A stretch of 64,000 nucleotides of DNA from Roseovarius pacificus (GTDB taxonomy: Bacteria > Pseudomonadota > Alphaproteobacteria > Rhodobacterales > Rhodobacteraceae), in assembly GCF_900142665.1 (NCBI RefSeq), contig NZ_FRBR01000004.1, positions 186,001 to 250,000 of the forward strand, given 5' to 3'. The notes under the pieces are model-generated. The model did no database searches and was not told the DNA's origin. It was given only the letters and a program-made list of their open reading frames with translations. A program made the translations under genes and the position numbers. The stretch's first letter is position 1, and each line of letters opens with the position of its first letter. Shown one piece after another: positions 9,313-17,973 of the stretch.

Positions 9313-10488
9313 TTACACGTCGTCGTGGAACTGGCCCAAGTGCTGGCCTTTCGTTTCGCGAAGCCTATGAGCCTCTGACGCGGCGTGCCTGCCCATAGGG
9401 CCCTCCAGGGCAGACATTATTTTCAACATCGTGTCAGAGCTTTCGCGTGACAACGAAAGTGGCGATTTCTTGAGAAACTGGAACCCCCGGTATCGCAGCG
9501 TGTAGAAGGGCATGGAGTATCCCATCGCCTGTCTGGCCACGGTCATCAAAATGATCTGGATACGGTCCTCGCGGCCTCGATCTGTGTCCCGGTCGCTTTG
9601 TACGACTTCGTTGCGTTTTCGTTCGAGCTTGGGATCTTCGGGGATCACCAGGTTGCGCGCCACCTCATCCAAGGCGGTATTGTCGAGTTTTTTGATTTCG
9701 TGGTCGAGGTCAAACACGTTGCAAGTTGCCGTGTGATTGTAGCCATGAGAGATGACCCATTGGGTCAGGCCGATTTCGCCGCGTCTGACGGTGCGCTTCT
9801 TATGGTTCGACAGGCGGAAACGGCGCCAGTAGCGAAGAAATGCAGGGTCGCGCAGGATACGGGGTCCCATCGCCAGAGCGTATGAGGCGTAATGGTAATT
9901 CGGGTGGTCGATGGTGTATTCCCACACCAGATCGCGAAACCGTTCGACATCGTCACGTCTGATCCCGTAATTCGAAGTCGCCCCGACGAAATCGCAGCCC
10001 GCCGCGCGGACGTCGTCGAACCAGCTGCGCGGGGCTTCGATCATCCAGGTCGAGTCGTTGAGGATGTAAAGCCGTTCGAGCGTGGGCAGCTGGCTGGCCA
10101 TTTGCAGAACCGCGTCGCGGTAGCCGCCGAAATCGTAGCCCACGTTGGGCCGTTCGATCACCAGTGCAGATTGGTCCAGCAGCGTTGCGCGATCTGTTTC
10201 GGACAACGGCAGGTTCGAGACGACGACGGGGGTGATCCCGTGTTTCGCAATCTGCGCCAGCATGTCGTGGTGCGACGCAAGCAAACCGTCGGGCGCATAG
10301 ACGAGATACACCGCCACCTCTCCGGCGATCGGTTTGGCCCCCTGGTGCACGACCTTCTGGCGAGAGATTTTGCGGTCGTAAAGCGGGCGCAGGAACAGGT
10401 ATTCCCAGATCACGCCGGGCAGACCGGCCAGTTGCCGACCGGCCCGCTTCAGTTCGCGTTTCACTTTCCAGAGTGGAATTTTCTTCAT
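9313..10488 (-). CDS. Rhamnan synthesis protein F (RgpF) family protein
   Basis: The product (391 aa) resembles RgpF-type proteins of polysaccharide synthesis: VAVYLVYAPDGLL, GITPVVVSNLPL, then ERPNVGYDFGGYRDAVL and LYILNDSTW. RgpF proteins take part in building rhamnose-containing surface polysaccharides and are thought to be glycosyltransferases. The start at 10488 (MKKIPLWKV) overlaps the upstream GT2 stop by four bases. A longer frame extending to 10770 runs through the GT2 gene and is not real. The two genes form an operon. Confidence 0.82.
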   Translation of the reverse strand: MKKIPLWKVKRELKRAGRQLAGLPGVIWEYLFLRPLYDRKISRQKVVHQGAKPIAGEVAVYLVYAPDGLLASHHDMLAQIAKHGITPVVVSNLPLSETDRATLLDQSALVIERPNVGYDFGGYRDAVLQMASQLPTLERLYILNDSTWMIEAPRSWFDDVRAAGCDFVGATSNYGIRRDDVERFRDLVWEYTIDHPNYHYASYALAMGPRILRDPAFLRYWRRFRLSNHKKRTVRRGEIGLTQWVISHGYNHTATCNVFDLDHEIKKLDNTALDEVARNLVIPEDPKLERKRNEVVQSDRDTDRGREDRIQIILMTVARQAMGYSMPFYTLRYRGFQFLKKSPLSLSRESSDTMLKIMSALEGPMGRHAASEAHRLRETKGQHLGQFHDDV

Positions 10489-11348
10489 GAGGTCGCCTTG
10501 TGTCGCAGGGCTTGCCAGACGCCGCGCAGGAAAGCCGCCTGTTTGGCGCGTTTGCGGGCCGATAGCAGCGTCAGGGGGGAAATCAGTTGTCCCACCGCCG
10601 ACAGCAGGGCCTTGCGCCCCGCGCCGGGCAGGTGGTGTTTGCGCGTGGCATAGACCCGCGAGCGGCCCATGTGAAACGCCTTGAACGCAGCGGATTGCGG
10701 CGAGCGTATGGTGGAATTGCCCGCATCGTGCATCACCCGGGCATCGCGCACGAACATCAGTGTTCCGCACTGCGCACGCAGGCGCAGGGCCAGGTCGTCG
10801 TCTTCGTGATAGAGGAAAATCGCGGAGTCGAACCCGCCCACGGTTTCAAAGGCCGCGCGGCGCACGAAAAAGGCTGCGCCGGTCAGTACGGGCACTTCGC
10901 GGTCGGCCTCCGGCCAGCCAGACGGGAGCTTTTCGGATTTGGGCAGCAACACGCTGCCGCGTTTGAAATAGGGCCGTCCGTTCGCCTCGCTGATCGCGGG
11001 ATTGAAGGCGACGGCGTCAGGGTAGGTCTCCGCCGCGGCAACCAGCGCCTCCAGCGCGCCGTCCTCAAGCCGGGCATCGGGGTTGAGAAACAGCAGGAAT
11101 TCGGTGCCGGCCCTGGCCGCTCCGATGTTGCAGGCGGTGCCGAAGCCGCGATTGTCGTCATTGCGGATGAGCTCTGCGCCGTGCTGTTCGGCAAGTTGGG
11201 CCAAAGCATCCTGGTCGGTCGAGGCATTGTCGACGATCACGCAGGACGCGCCGGGCGGCAGCGAAGCCAGCATGCCGGGCAACACCGCGAGGCTGTTGTG
11301 CGCCACGGTTACAACGGTAACGCGTTCTGATGCGGGGGCGATTGACAT
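10485..11348 (-). CDS. Glycosyltransferase family 2 protein
   Basis: The product (287 aa) is a GT-A fold glycosyltransferase. The N-terminal nucleotide-binding part reads VTVVTVAHNS and VIVDNASTDQ, the DxD-type motif is FLNPDAR, and the acceptor-site acidic motif is YHEDDDLALRL. It resembles rhamnosyl/glycosyl transferases of the WcaE/RfbN kind, but the sugar donor cannot be told. The start MSIAPASERVT at 11348 removes 21 non-conserved residues from a longer frame. It overlaps the RgpF-like gene by four bases and is divergent from the M14-type peptidase gene. Confidence 0.87.
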   Translation of the reverse strand: MSIAPASERVTVVTVAHNSLAVLPGMLASLPPGASCVIVDNASTDQDALAQLAEQHGAELIRNDDNRGFGTACNIGAARAGTEFLLFLNPDARLEDGALEALVAAAETYPDAVAFNPAISEANGRPYFKRGSVLLPKSEKLPSGWPEADREVPVLTGAAFFVRRAAFETVGGFDSAIFLYHEDDDLALRLRAQCGTLMFVRDARVMHDAGNSTIRSPQSAAFKAFHMGRSRVYATRKHHLPGAGRKALLSAVGQLISPLTLLSARKRAKQAAFLRGVWQALRHKATS

Positions 11349-11459
11349 CTGGACCTGAAAACAGCCTTTTGGCGAAAACCGGAATTCGGGGAAACCCATA
11401 GCAACTGCCACGCATCAGGGGAAGCCCGGACGAAGCGCCGAAACGCGGAAGGACAGCAC

Positions 11460-12494
11460 ATGGCCAAGCGAAAACCGTTCGAGATCGCGGGCGTCACCGT
11501 GCCGCCCGGAACACGGCGCACGGTGGATGTGCCGGTAAGCTATCTGTCGGATCATACGCCGGTGCATTTGTCGGTGCATGTGGTTCACGGGCGCAAGCCG
11601 GGGCCGGTGATGTTCGTTTCCGCCGCCGTGCATGGCGACGAGGTGATCGGCGCCGAGATCGTGCGCCGGTTGCTGAACGCCAAGGCGCTGACGCCGATGT
11701 CGGGAACCTTGCTGGCGGTGCCGATCGTCAACACGTTCGGGTTTCTCAATCACTCACGCTATCTGCCGGACCGGCGGGATCTGAACCGGTGTTTTCCCGG
11801 ACATGCAACGGGCTCGATGGCGTCGCGGCTGGCGCATATCTTCATGACCGAGGTGGTGCGGCGCTCCGATCTGGGGATCGACCTGCATTCGGCGGCGATC
11901 CGGCGCACGAACCTGCCCCAGTTGCGCCTGACGGCGGGCAATTCCCGGCTGCGCGATTTGGCCGATGTGTTCGCCGCGCCGGTGGTGATGACATCGAATC
12001 TGCGCGACGGTTCGCTGCGCATGGCCGCCGAAGAGGCGGGTGTGGACGTTCTGCTCTATGAGGGCGGCGAGGGGCTGCGATTTGATGAGTTGCCCGCACA
12101 GGCGGGGGTGGCCGGTATTCTGAGGGTGATGAACCACCTTGGCATGATCGCCAAGAAAGGGGTGCCGAAAAAGCGGGCCGAGCCACTCTATTGCAGCGAT
12201 TCAACATGGTATCGCGCCCCGGCGGGCGGGCTGTTTCGCGGCTATACGGGCATTGGCGAAATGGTCGAGCCGGACACCGTTCTGGGGGCGATTTCCGACC
12301 CGTTCGGAGAATTTGAGGCTGAGGTTGTTTGCGATCAGGCGGGCATTGTCATCGGTCGCACGAACATGCCTGTGGTCTACGAGGGAGACGCGCTGTTTCA
12401 CATCGCCGAACCGGCCAGTGCCGAGGACGTGATGCCGGATATCGGCCTGCATCTGAAAACCGCGCCGATGTTCGACGAGGACGAGATCATCTGA
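11460..12494 (+). CDS. Succinylglutamate desuccinylase/aspartoacylase family protein (M14-type zinc hydrolase)
   Basis: The product (344 aa) is a cytoplasmic zinc-dependent amide hydrolase. The metal ligands are His58 and Glu61 in AAVHGDEVIG and His143 in IDLHSAA. RRDLNRCFPG provides the substrate-binding arginines, and the general base is the glutamate of LLYEGGEG. The C-terminal beta domain (residues 250-344) is typical of AGE1/AGE2-like members. Proteins of this subgroup are often called succinylglutamate desuccinylase, but no arginine-degradation genes are nearby, so the substrate is unknown. Confidence 0.88.
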   Translation: MAKRKPFEIAGVTVPPGTRRTVDVPVSYLSDHTPVHLSVHVVHGRKPGPVMFVSAAVHGDEVIGAEIVRRLLNAKALTPMSGTLLAVPIVNTFGFLNHSRYLPDRRDLNRCFPGHATGSMASRLAHIFMTEVVRRSDLGIDLHSAAIRRTNLPQLRLTAGNSRLRDLADVFAAPVVMTSNLRDGSLRMAAEEAGVDVLLYEGGEGLRFDELPAQAGVAGILRVMNHLGMIAKKGVPKKRAEPLYCSDSTWYRAPAGGLFRGYTGIGEMVEPDTVLGAISDPFGEFEAEVVCDQAGIVIGRTNMPVVYEGDALFHIAEPASAEDVMPDIGLHLKTAPMFDEDEII

Positions 12495-12518
12495 TATCGG
12501 CGCCGTGGGCGGAGCTGT

Positions 12519-13205
12519 TTATTTTTCGGATGCGCCGGAGGTATCGAAACGGGCGGGATTTGCCGGTCCGATAAAGATCGACAGGCTGAGCAGCCCGAAG
12601 ATGAACTCGTAGACTTCCCACTTGCGGGGCAGGTCCACAGCTGCGACCAGCAGGCTGGCCACGACCGCGATGATCGTATGGCGCAGCCCCGGAACCGGAA
12701 CCATCAGCGCATCAGCCAGTTTCGCGATCCAGCGCACACGCGGGTAAAGCGGCGGCAGGACCACCAGATAGAGCAGCAGGATTGTGGTCAGGACACTGCC
12801 GAACAGTGTTTTGGCCAATTGCTCCCCGCCAAAGGCCAGATTGTGCAGGTTCGTTTCGTATTGGCGATTGTTTTCGAGGAAGTAACCGGTCGTCTCCCAG
12901 CCGATAATCCGCTGACCCCAGGAAATTTCCTCGCCTGCGCCGAAAACGAAGATCAGCGCGTAGAAGGCCACCAGAAGGCCCGCGCCGATCCGCGCCGCGC
13001 GGCCCAGCCGGATCGCGCGCCAGAACAGCACGAGGCTTGCCATGAACAAGGCCACGGCTGTGCCGTATTCGATCGGCCCGTCCTCGATTGCAAAGCCCGT
13101 GGCAAACTGCGGTCCGAAGTCCAGAACCGCGTATGCCAGGGTGAATACAAGGGTGGCGTTCAAGAAGCCGAAGATCACCTGATCGGCGAAACTGAATCTG
13201 CTCAT
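12519..13205 (-). CDS. Hypothetical membrane protein with GEEISWGQR motif
   Basis: The 228-aa product has about six hydrophobic segments and a strongly polar, conserved-looking loop containing GAGEEISWGQRIIGW and NNRQYETNLHNL between helices. That loop, with its Glu, Trp, Arg and His residues, would suit a metal or lipid-headgroup site. I recognise the pattern from uncharacterised bacterial membrane proteins but know of no assigned function. It converges on the M14 hydrolase gene with a 24-base gap. No strong ribosome site is visible at 13205. Confidence 0.7.
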   Translation of the reverse strand: MSRFSFADQVIFGFLNATLVFTLAYAVLDFGPQFATGFAIEDGPIEYGTAVALFMASLVLFWRAIRLGRAARIGAGLLVAFYALIFVFGAGEEISWGQRIIGWETTGYFLENNRQYETNLHNLAFGGEQLAKTLFGSVLTTILLLYLVVLPPLYPRVRWIAKLADALMVPVPGLRHTIIAVVASLLVAAVDLPRKWEVYEFIFGLLSLSIFIGPANPARFDTSGASEK

Positions 13206-13371
13206 ACTGGATGCCTGTCATGTTCCCGTCACAATCTGTGCGTTGCCGTATCCCAGTGAGCGCGGGGAGGCAAGACATAGTGACGTGAATTGGCGGGAAA
13301 CGGCACGGCATCTGGTACGTGGTGCATCCTTCGGGTGTTAAATTGTGCATATCGCCCTGTCCAAATGACAA

Positions 13372-13396
13372 ACCCCCGAAGCAGCTGCCCGGGGGT
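13372..13396 (-). terminator. Terminator downstream of rpsU
   Basis: Read on the minus strand, ACCCCCG pairs with CGGGGGT around an 11-base loop and is followed by TTGTCATTT. It lies about 80 bases after the rpsU stop codon. Confidence 0.65.
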
Positions 13397-13475
13397 CGTC
13401 TTTGTCGTGTAGCGCCAGTGGGATGATATTATCGCCCGGCGCGTTTGCGTGTCGCGCTACGCTGCGACGCGGGCT

Positions 13476-13682
13476 TCAGAGAAGACCTTCGCGTTGGGCT
13501 TTCTTGCGCGCCAGCTTGCGGGCGCGGCGAATCGCCTCGGCCTTTTCGCGGGCTTTCTTCTCCGACGGTTTCTCGAAATGCTGCCGAAGCTTCATTTCGC
13601 GGAAAACGCCTTCGCGTTGCAGCTTTTTCTTCAGGGCACGAAGCGCCTGATCGACGTTGTTGTCGCGAACACTAACCTGCAT
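13476..13682 (-). CDS. rpsU: 30S ribosomal protein bS21
   Basis: The 68-aa, highly basic product matches bS21: an N-terminal [20 protein letters not shown], then [20 protein letters not shown] and an Arg/Lys-rich tail. It binds the small ribosomal subunit near the anti-Shine-Dalgarno end of 16S rRNA. The ribosome site is unusual. AAAGGTGGTGA overlaps a small palindrome, GTGGTGACACCAC, that ends at the start codon and could hide the site. The gene is divergent from the COQ9 gene and appears monocistronic. Confidence 0.95.
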   Translation of the reverse strand: MQVSVRDNNVDQALRALKKKLQREGVFREMKLRQHFEKPSEKKAREKAEAIRRARKLARKKAQREGLL

Positions 13683-13792
13683 GTGGTGTCACCACCTTTC
13701 CAAGTTGAAGTTGCATTAGAGTGCAGGAAACCGGCATATAGCAAAGCCCCGTTCTTTTGTCTAGGGTGGGGCGCAACGAACGGAGGCAAGCG

Positions 13793-14485
13793 ATGACAGA
13801 GCCAGATATCAAGGCCCGGTTGCTGGATGCGGCCAGGATGCATGTCCCTTTTGACGGCTGGACCGAGGCCGCGTTTCAGGCCGCGATGGCCGACACGGGG
13901 GTTGCGGAAGGCGTGGCGCGCGCCGTGTGTCCGCGCGGCGCGGTCGATCTGGCGCTGGCCTATCACGAAGAGGGCGATCAGGTGATGCTGGAGCGTCTGA
14001 GCGCCACCGATCCTGGCGACATGCGCTTTCGCGACAGGATCGCCGCCGCCGTGCGGTTCCGGCTGGAGGCCGTGGAGGACAAGGAACTGGTGCGCCGTGG
14101 CATGACGCTGTTCGCGCTGCCGACCCATGCCGCGGATGGGGCCAGGGCGGTTTGGGGCACCTGCGATCGTATCTGGACGGCTTTGGGCGACAGTTCGGAC
14201 GACGTGAACTGGTACACCAAGCGTGCCACCCTTTCGGGCGTCTATAGCGCGACGCTTCTCTATTGGCTGGGCGATGACAGCCCGGATCATCAGGCGACGT
14301 GGGATTTTCTGGATCGCCGCATCGACGACGTGATGTCGTTCGAGAAGTTCAAGGCGCAGGTGCGCGACAACAAGCTGCTGAGCGGCCTGATGGCCGGGCC
14401 CTTGAAGGTTCTGGATAATATCCGCGCCCCACAACACCCCGGATCGCGCCCCGACATGCCGGGCCGCTGGACCGGACAAATCTGA
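13793..14485 (+). CDS. COQ9 family protein (ubiquinone biosynthesis accessory factor)
   Basis: The 230-aa product matches COQ9: an N-terminal TetR-like helical part (LLDAARMHVPFDGWTEAAF), then the COQ9 domain with GMTLFALPTHAADGA, DVNWYTKRATLSGVYSATLLYWL and DFLDRRIDDVM. COQ9 binds lipids and presents ubiquinone precursors to hydroxylases. The ATG at 13793 has a CGGAGG site eight bases upstream. The next gene, a quinone-oxidoreductase homologue, starts ten bases after the stop, so the two are co-transcribed. Confidence 0.92.
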   Translation: MTEPDIKARLLDAARMHVPFDGWTEAAFQAAMADTGVAEGVARAVCPRGAVDLALAYHEEGDQVMLERLSATDPGDMRFRDRIAAAVRFRLEAVEDKELVRRGMTLFALPTHAADGARAVWGTCDRIWTALGDSSDDVNWYTKRATLSGVYSATLLYWLGDDSPDHQATWDFLDRRIDDVMSFEKFKAQVRDNKLLSGLMAGPLKVLDNIRAPQHPGSRPDMPGRWTGQI

Positions 14486-14495
14486 GGAGACAGGC

Positions 14496-15479
14496 ATGAG
14501 CCAGACAATGAACGCCGTGGAGATCACTCAGCCCGGCGGCCCCGAAGTGCTGAGGCTGAGAACCCGCCCCGTGCCGACGCCGCGCGTCGGCGAGGTTGTG
14601 ATCAGGGTGGCTTATGCCGGGGTCAATCGCCCGGATGCCTTGCAGCGCGCGGGGCTTTACGCACCGCCTCCCACCGCCAGCGATTTGCCGGGGCTGGAAG
14701 CTGCCGGAGAGATCGCCGCCGTGGGCGAAGGCGTCAGCGACTGGTCGGTGGGCGATCAGGTCTGTGCGTTGCTGCCCGGCGGGGGGTATGCCGAATATGT
14801 CGCCACGCCTGCCGCGCATTGCCTGCCCGTGCCCAAGGGCATGGGCCTGCGCGAGGCCGCCTGCCTGCCCGAGACATTCTATACCGTCTGGTCCAACGTC
14901 TTTCAGCGCGGCGCGCTGAAAGGGGGCGAGCGGTTTCTGGTGCATGGCGGGTCGTCCGGCATCGGCACCACCGCGATCCAACTGGCCCACGCGTTCGGCG
15001 CGCGGGTGTTCACCACCGCCGGGTCGGATGAAAAATGCGCCAAATGCCTTGAGTTGGGGGCCGAGCGCGCGATCAACTACCGCGACGAGGATTTCGTCGA
15101 GGTGATCCGCGCCGAGGGCGGGGCTGACCTGATCCTCGACATGGTGGGCGGCGATTACCTGCCGCGTAATGTCAAATCCCTGGCCGATGACGGGCGGCTG
15201 GTGCAGATCGCCTTTCTGCAAGGGCCCAAGGTCGAATTGAACTTTGCGCAGGTGATGATGCGGCGGCTGACGATTACCGGCTCCACCCTGCGACCGCAAA
15301 GCGATCAGGCCAAGGCGGCAATCGCCGAGGAGTTGCGCACGCATGTCTGGCCCTTGCTGGAAGCGGGCAAGATCGCCCCGGTGATGGATTCCGAATACGA
15401 ACTGCCCAATGCCGCGCTGGCCCATGCCCATATGGAAGAGAGCGCGCATATCGGGAAAATCGTTCTGAAAGTGGGCTGA
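14496..15479 (+). CDS. NAD(P)H-quinone oxidoreductase, zinc-less medium-chain dehydrogenase (PIG3/Qor type)
   Basis: The 327-aa product is a GroES-fold plus Rossmann-fold reductase of the PIG3/TP53I3 group. It carries YAGVNRPDALQR, the catalytic-domain motif PGLEAAGEIAAVG and the NADPH-binding HGGSSGIGTTAIQLA, but lacks the zinc cysteine cluster of alcohol dehydrogenases. It would reduce quinones or enones with NADPH in the cytoplasm. The ribosome site is TGAGGAGA. It follows the COQ9 gene closely and is followed after four bases by a sialidase-like gene. It is not obviously AcuI, the acrylyl-CoA reductase of DMSP users. Confidence 0.9.
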   Translation: MSQTMNAVEITQPGGPEVLRLRTRPVPTPRVGEVVIRVAYAGVNRPDALQRAGLYAPPPTASDLPGLEAAGEIAAVGEGVSDWSVGDQVCALLPGGGYAEYVATPAAHCLPVPKGMGLREAACLPETFYTVWSNVFQRGALKGGERFLVHGGSSGIGTTAIQLAHAFGARVFTTAGSDEKCAKCLELGAERAINYRDEDFVEVIRAEGGADLILDMVGGDYLPRNVKSLADDGRLVQIAFLQGPKVELNFAQVMMRRLTITGSTLRPQSDQAKAAIAEELRTHVWPLLEAGKIAPVMDSEYELPNAALAHAHMEESAHIGKIVLKVG

Positions 15480-15483
15480 TCCC

Positions 15484-16608
15484 GTGGGGGCGGTGCATCT
15501 GGTGGTGCTGGCCCTGACGCTGTTGAGCGTCGGGCTGAGCGGATACGCGATCTGGCGTGATTCCGGGCTGGAGTGGTCTTTTGCCGTGCCCGCCCCCCCC
15601 GCACCCGAAGATGCGCCGCGTTTCGAAACGGTGTTCGAATATTCCGTCGATCAGGGCATTGCCCATTCCCCGGCCATCGTGGTGCAGGACGAAGGGCCCG
15701 AGATCGTCTGGTTTCAGGGTTCGTCCGAGGCGCGGCCCGATGTTGCGATCCATCGCGTTGGGCTGACACGCGATGATGCCGGGCAATGGCGGGCAGGACC
15801 GCCGGAACCTTACATCACCAGCCACGCGCTTGGGGATGGTTTCGTACCCCGCCAACTGGTCGTGACGTTAGGAAACACCATAGAAAACGAGGGCGCGGAA
15901 CAGTCGCTTTATGCGACGGTCGTGTCGGTGGGTGGTTGGGCGATGGCGTCGATTGCGGATGTGCGTATGCAGGACGGTCGCCCGGTGAGGGCCCGCAAGC
16001 TGAGCCTGTCGCCCTTTCTGAACCGGTCTTTTCTGGTGAAATCGCCGATGGTCGAATATGCCGACGGGTCCTTTGCGCTTCCCGCCTATTTCGAGATGGG
16101 CAGCACCTATGGCGCGCTGGTGCGGTTCGATGCAGAGGGGCGTGTGCGCGATCAACGCCGGATGACCGGGCAGGGCATCAAGCCGATCCAGCCGATGATT
16201 GTGCCCTTGGACGCCAGCCGCGCGGTGGCGTTCTTGCGCGATTTCAACGACAGTGGGCGGATCTATGTCAGCCGCACGGAAGATGGCGGGAGAAGCTGGA
16301 GCAAGGCGGGAGCCACCGACATCGCCCATCCCAACGCGCCGGTGGCGGCGCTGCCGGTGGCGGGGGGGCGCATCCTGATGGCGATGAACGGCAGCGGAGG
16401 CGATGCCAATCAGTTGCACCTGGCCCTGTCCGAAGACGAGGGCGAAAGCTGGCGGATGATCCACACGCTTGAAAAGACACGCGGCGAGGCGCGCTATCCG
16501 ATGCTGCGCCGCTTGCCGGATGGGGACATCCTGCTGGCCTATTCGCAGGGCACGAAAACCGGTTTGCGGGCCGTGGTGATGAACGAAGCATGGGTGGCGG
16601 CGCAATGA
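15484..16608 (+). CDS. Sialidase-like (Asp-box/BNR repeat) protein
   Basis: The 374-aa product has one N-terminal hydrophobic helix (VHLVVLALTLLSVGLSGYAIW), which is an uncleaved anchor or signal, and a beta-propeller domain. Asp-box repeats are seen as SRTEDGGRSWSKAG and LALSEDEGESWRMI. It resembles the exo-alpha-sialidase superfamily, but true sialidase activity is unproven and many such propellers act on other sugars. The start is GTG at 15484, four bases after the previous stop. The gene overlaps the next membrane-protein gene by four bases, which suggests that the two products work together. Confidence 0.75.
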   Translation: MGAVHLVVLALTLLSVGLSGYAIWRDSGLEWSFAVPAPPAPEDAPRFETVFEYSVDQGIAHSPAIVVQDEGPEIVWFQGSSEARPDVAIHRVGLTRDDAGQWRAGPPEPYITSHALGDGFVPRQLVVTLGNTIENEGAEQSLYATVVSVGGWAMASIADVRMQDGRPVRARKLSLSPFLNRSFLVKSPMVEYADGSFALPAYFEMGSTYGALVRFDAEGRVRDQRRMTGQGIKPIQPMIVPLDASRAVAFLRDFNDSGRIYVSRTEDGGRSWSKAGATDIAHPNAPVAALPVAGGRILMAMNGSGGDANQLHLALSEDEGESWRMIHTLEKTRGEARYPMLRRLPDGDILLAYSQGTKTGLRAVVMNEAWVAAQ

Positions 16609-17156
16609 GCGGTGTTCTGGCGGCAGGCGGATTGGGCGTTCTTGTCGCCTGGGTGGTGTTCGCGCTGGCCGGGTGGTTCGTGGCCGCGCCGTTGTCGGTC
16701 TGGCTGGGCGGGGTTGTCGGCGCTCTGGCAGTGTTGCTGCTGCGGGACACTGTGCCCATGCGTGGCCTGGTGGCATTGCTGGCGCCCTTCGGCGTGATGC
16801 TGCCCGCATTGGCGCTGCGGCATATGGCGGCCAGGCTGGGCCTGCCCGTGATGCCTTTTGGGACGGTGGACCTGCTGGTGTTCCTTGTGGCTTATATCGT
16901 CTTTCTGGCCAGTGCCATGGGGGCGCTGCCGGTGGATATCTATCGGCTGGGTTACGCCCCGTTCCCGGTGGCGGTGCTGGTGCTGGCGGTATGTGCCTAT
17001 GGGCTGATCACCGGAAACTGGTTTCTGCCACTGGTGGCGGTGTTGGGGCAGGCCTTGTGGATCACGGGTTGGGGCAGCAGCAACTGGTTCGATTACGTCA
17101 CCCATGTGCTGCTGGTGCCGATGGCCGCTGTAACACTGGTGCTGCGGCTGTTTTGA
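16605..17156 (+). CDS. Hypothetical multi-pass membrane protein
   Basis: The 183-aa product is almost wholly hydrophobic, with about six membrane helices and very few charges. Polar landmarks are LRHMAARLG, DIYRLGYAPFPV and the C-terminal WGSSNWFDYVTHV. Its ATG lies inside the stop of the sialidase-like gene (ATGA overlap), so it is translated from the same message and may anchor or export with that protein. I do not recognise the family. Confidence 0.72.
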   Translation: MSGVLAAGGLGVLVAWVVFALAGWFVAAPLSVWLGGVVGALAVLLLRDTVPMRGLVALLAPFGVMLPALALRHMAARLGLPVMPFGTVDLLVFLVAYIVFLASAMGALPVDIYRLGYAPFPVAVLVLAVCAYGLITGNWFLPLVAVLGQALWITGWGSSNWFDYVTHVLLVPMAAVTLVLRLF

Positions 17157-17210
17157 GTCGTGGAAGGCGCTGCGCCATTGAGTATTTGAGGAAAAGTGAA
17201 GGTGCGGGGC

Positions 17211-17840
17211 CTAGCGGATCGGCGCGAACAGGGCGTCTTTCATCGTGCAATCGCGCACCGTGTCGCGGCCGCAGGGAACGGGCTTCAGGTCTGTCGACAG
17301 GCACAGGCGGGCCTCCTGAATGCGGCCCTCGCGGCAGGTGATGGTCAGCATGTCGCGCTCCCACCCCGGATTGGCCTTGAGGAACGCTTCTTCGACCACG
17401 CTGGCAGGCAGTTTGACTGGGTCCTTGAGCTTGCGAAAGACCTCCGGGCGGTTGACGGCCTCGTAGGCCCTGCGCGACAGGGCGTAATAGGCCGGTGCCG
17501 ACAGGCCCGAGCAACTGCCGTGCTTTTTCCACTGATACCAGGCCAGCCCGGACGTGCCCATGATGTCGGCCATCCCGGCGGTCATGGCGCGTGATGGCGG
17601 GCGTTCGGCGGTCTGGCAATGCGAGGGCCAGCCCCGGTGATATTGCGGCCAGAGCCCGTGCAATACCCAGCCATGATCGGCGGAGGCATCGCATTGCGGC
17701 GATCCGCGTGCGTCGCCTTCGAGCGCGCACCATGTAGGCGACCAGCTGAGCGACAGAACGTAGTAGTCGAACGCACCGGGGCGGCCACCCTCGGCGCGGG
17801 CCATGCCGGCCAGAAGCAGGAACACAAACAGCACACGCAT
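17211..17840 (-). CDS. Ribonuclease T2 family protein
   Basis: The 209-aa product starts with a signal peptide (MRVLFVFLLLAGMARA) and is therefore periplasmic. Both T2 active-site segments are present: HGLWPQYH with His61, and WYQWKKHGSC with His107. Paired cysteines fit the family disulfides. It would cut single-stranded RNA to 3'-phosphates through 2',3'-cyclic intermediates, so the cyclic-nucleotide phosphoesterase homologue at 25.4-27.3 kb could process its products, though that link is only an inference. The start at 17840 is chosen because it gives the signal peptide. Upstream in-frame codons run into the trcR leader. Confidence 0.92.
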   Translation of the reverse strand: MRVLFVFLLLAGMARAEGGRPGAFDYYVLSLSWSPTWCALEGDARGSPQCDASADHGWVLHGLWPQYHRGWPSHCQTAERPPSRAMTAGMADIMGTSGLAWYQWKKHGSCSGLSAPAYYALSRRAYEAVNRPEVFRKLKDPVKLPASVVEEAFLKANPGWERDMLTITCREGRIQEARLCLSTDLKPVPCGRDTVRDCTMKDALFAPIR

Positions 17841-17973
17841 TCTTTGGTCTTTCAATTTCTCGCCGCGCCTACTATATAGCCGCCAAGTTCCCCGACAACG
17901 GAAACCCGCACCCGCAAAGGTGCCGCCGAATTCCGGCGACGGGGAAGATATGCGTGAAGGAGGTCCGTGGGAC

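Noticed and set aside
14496..15479. Assignment of the quinone-oxidoreductase gene as AcuI, linking it to DMSP use
   Set aside because: The sequence fits the PIG3-type group, and the gene is in an operon with COQ9, 38 kb from dddP.
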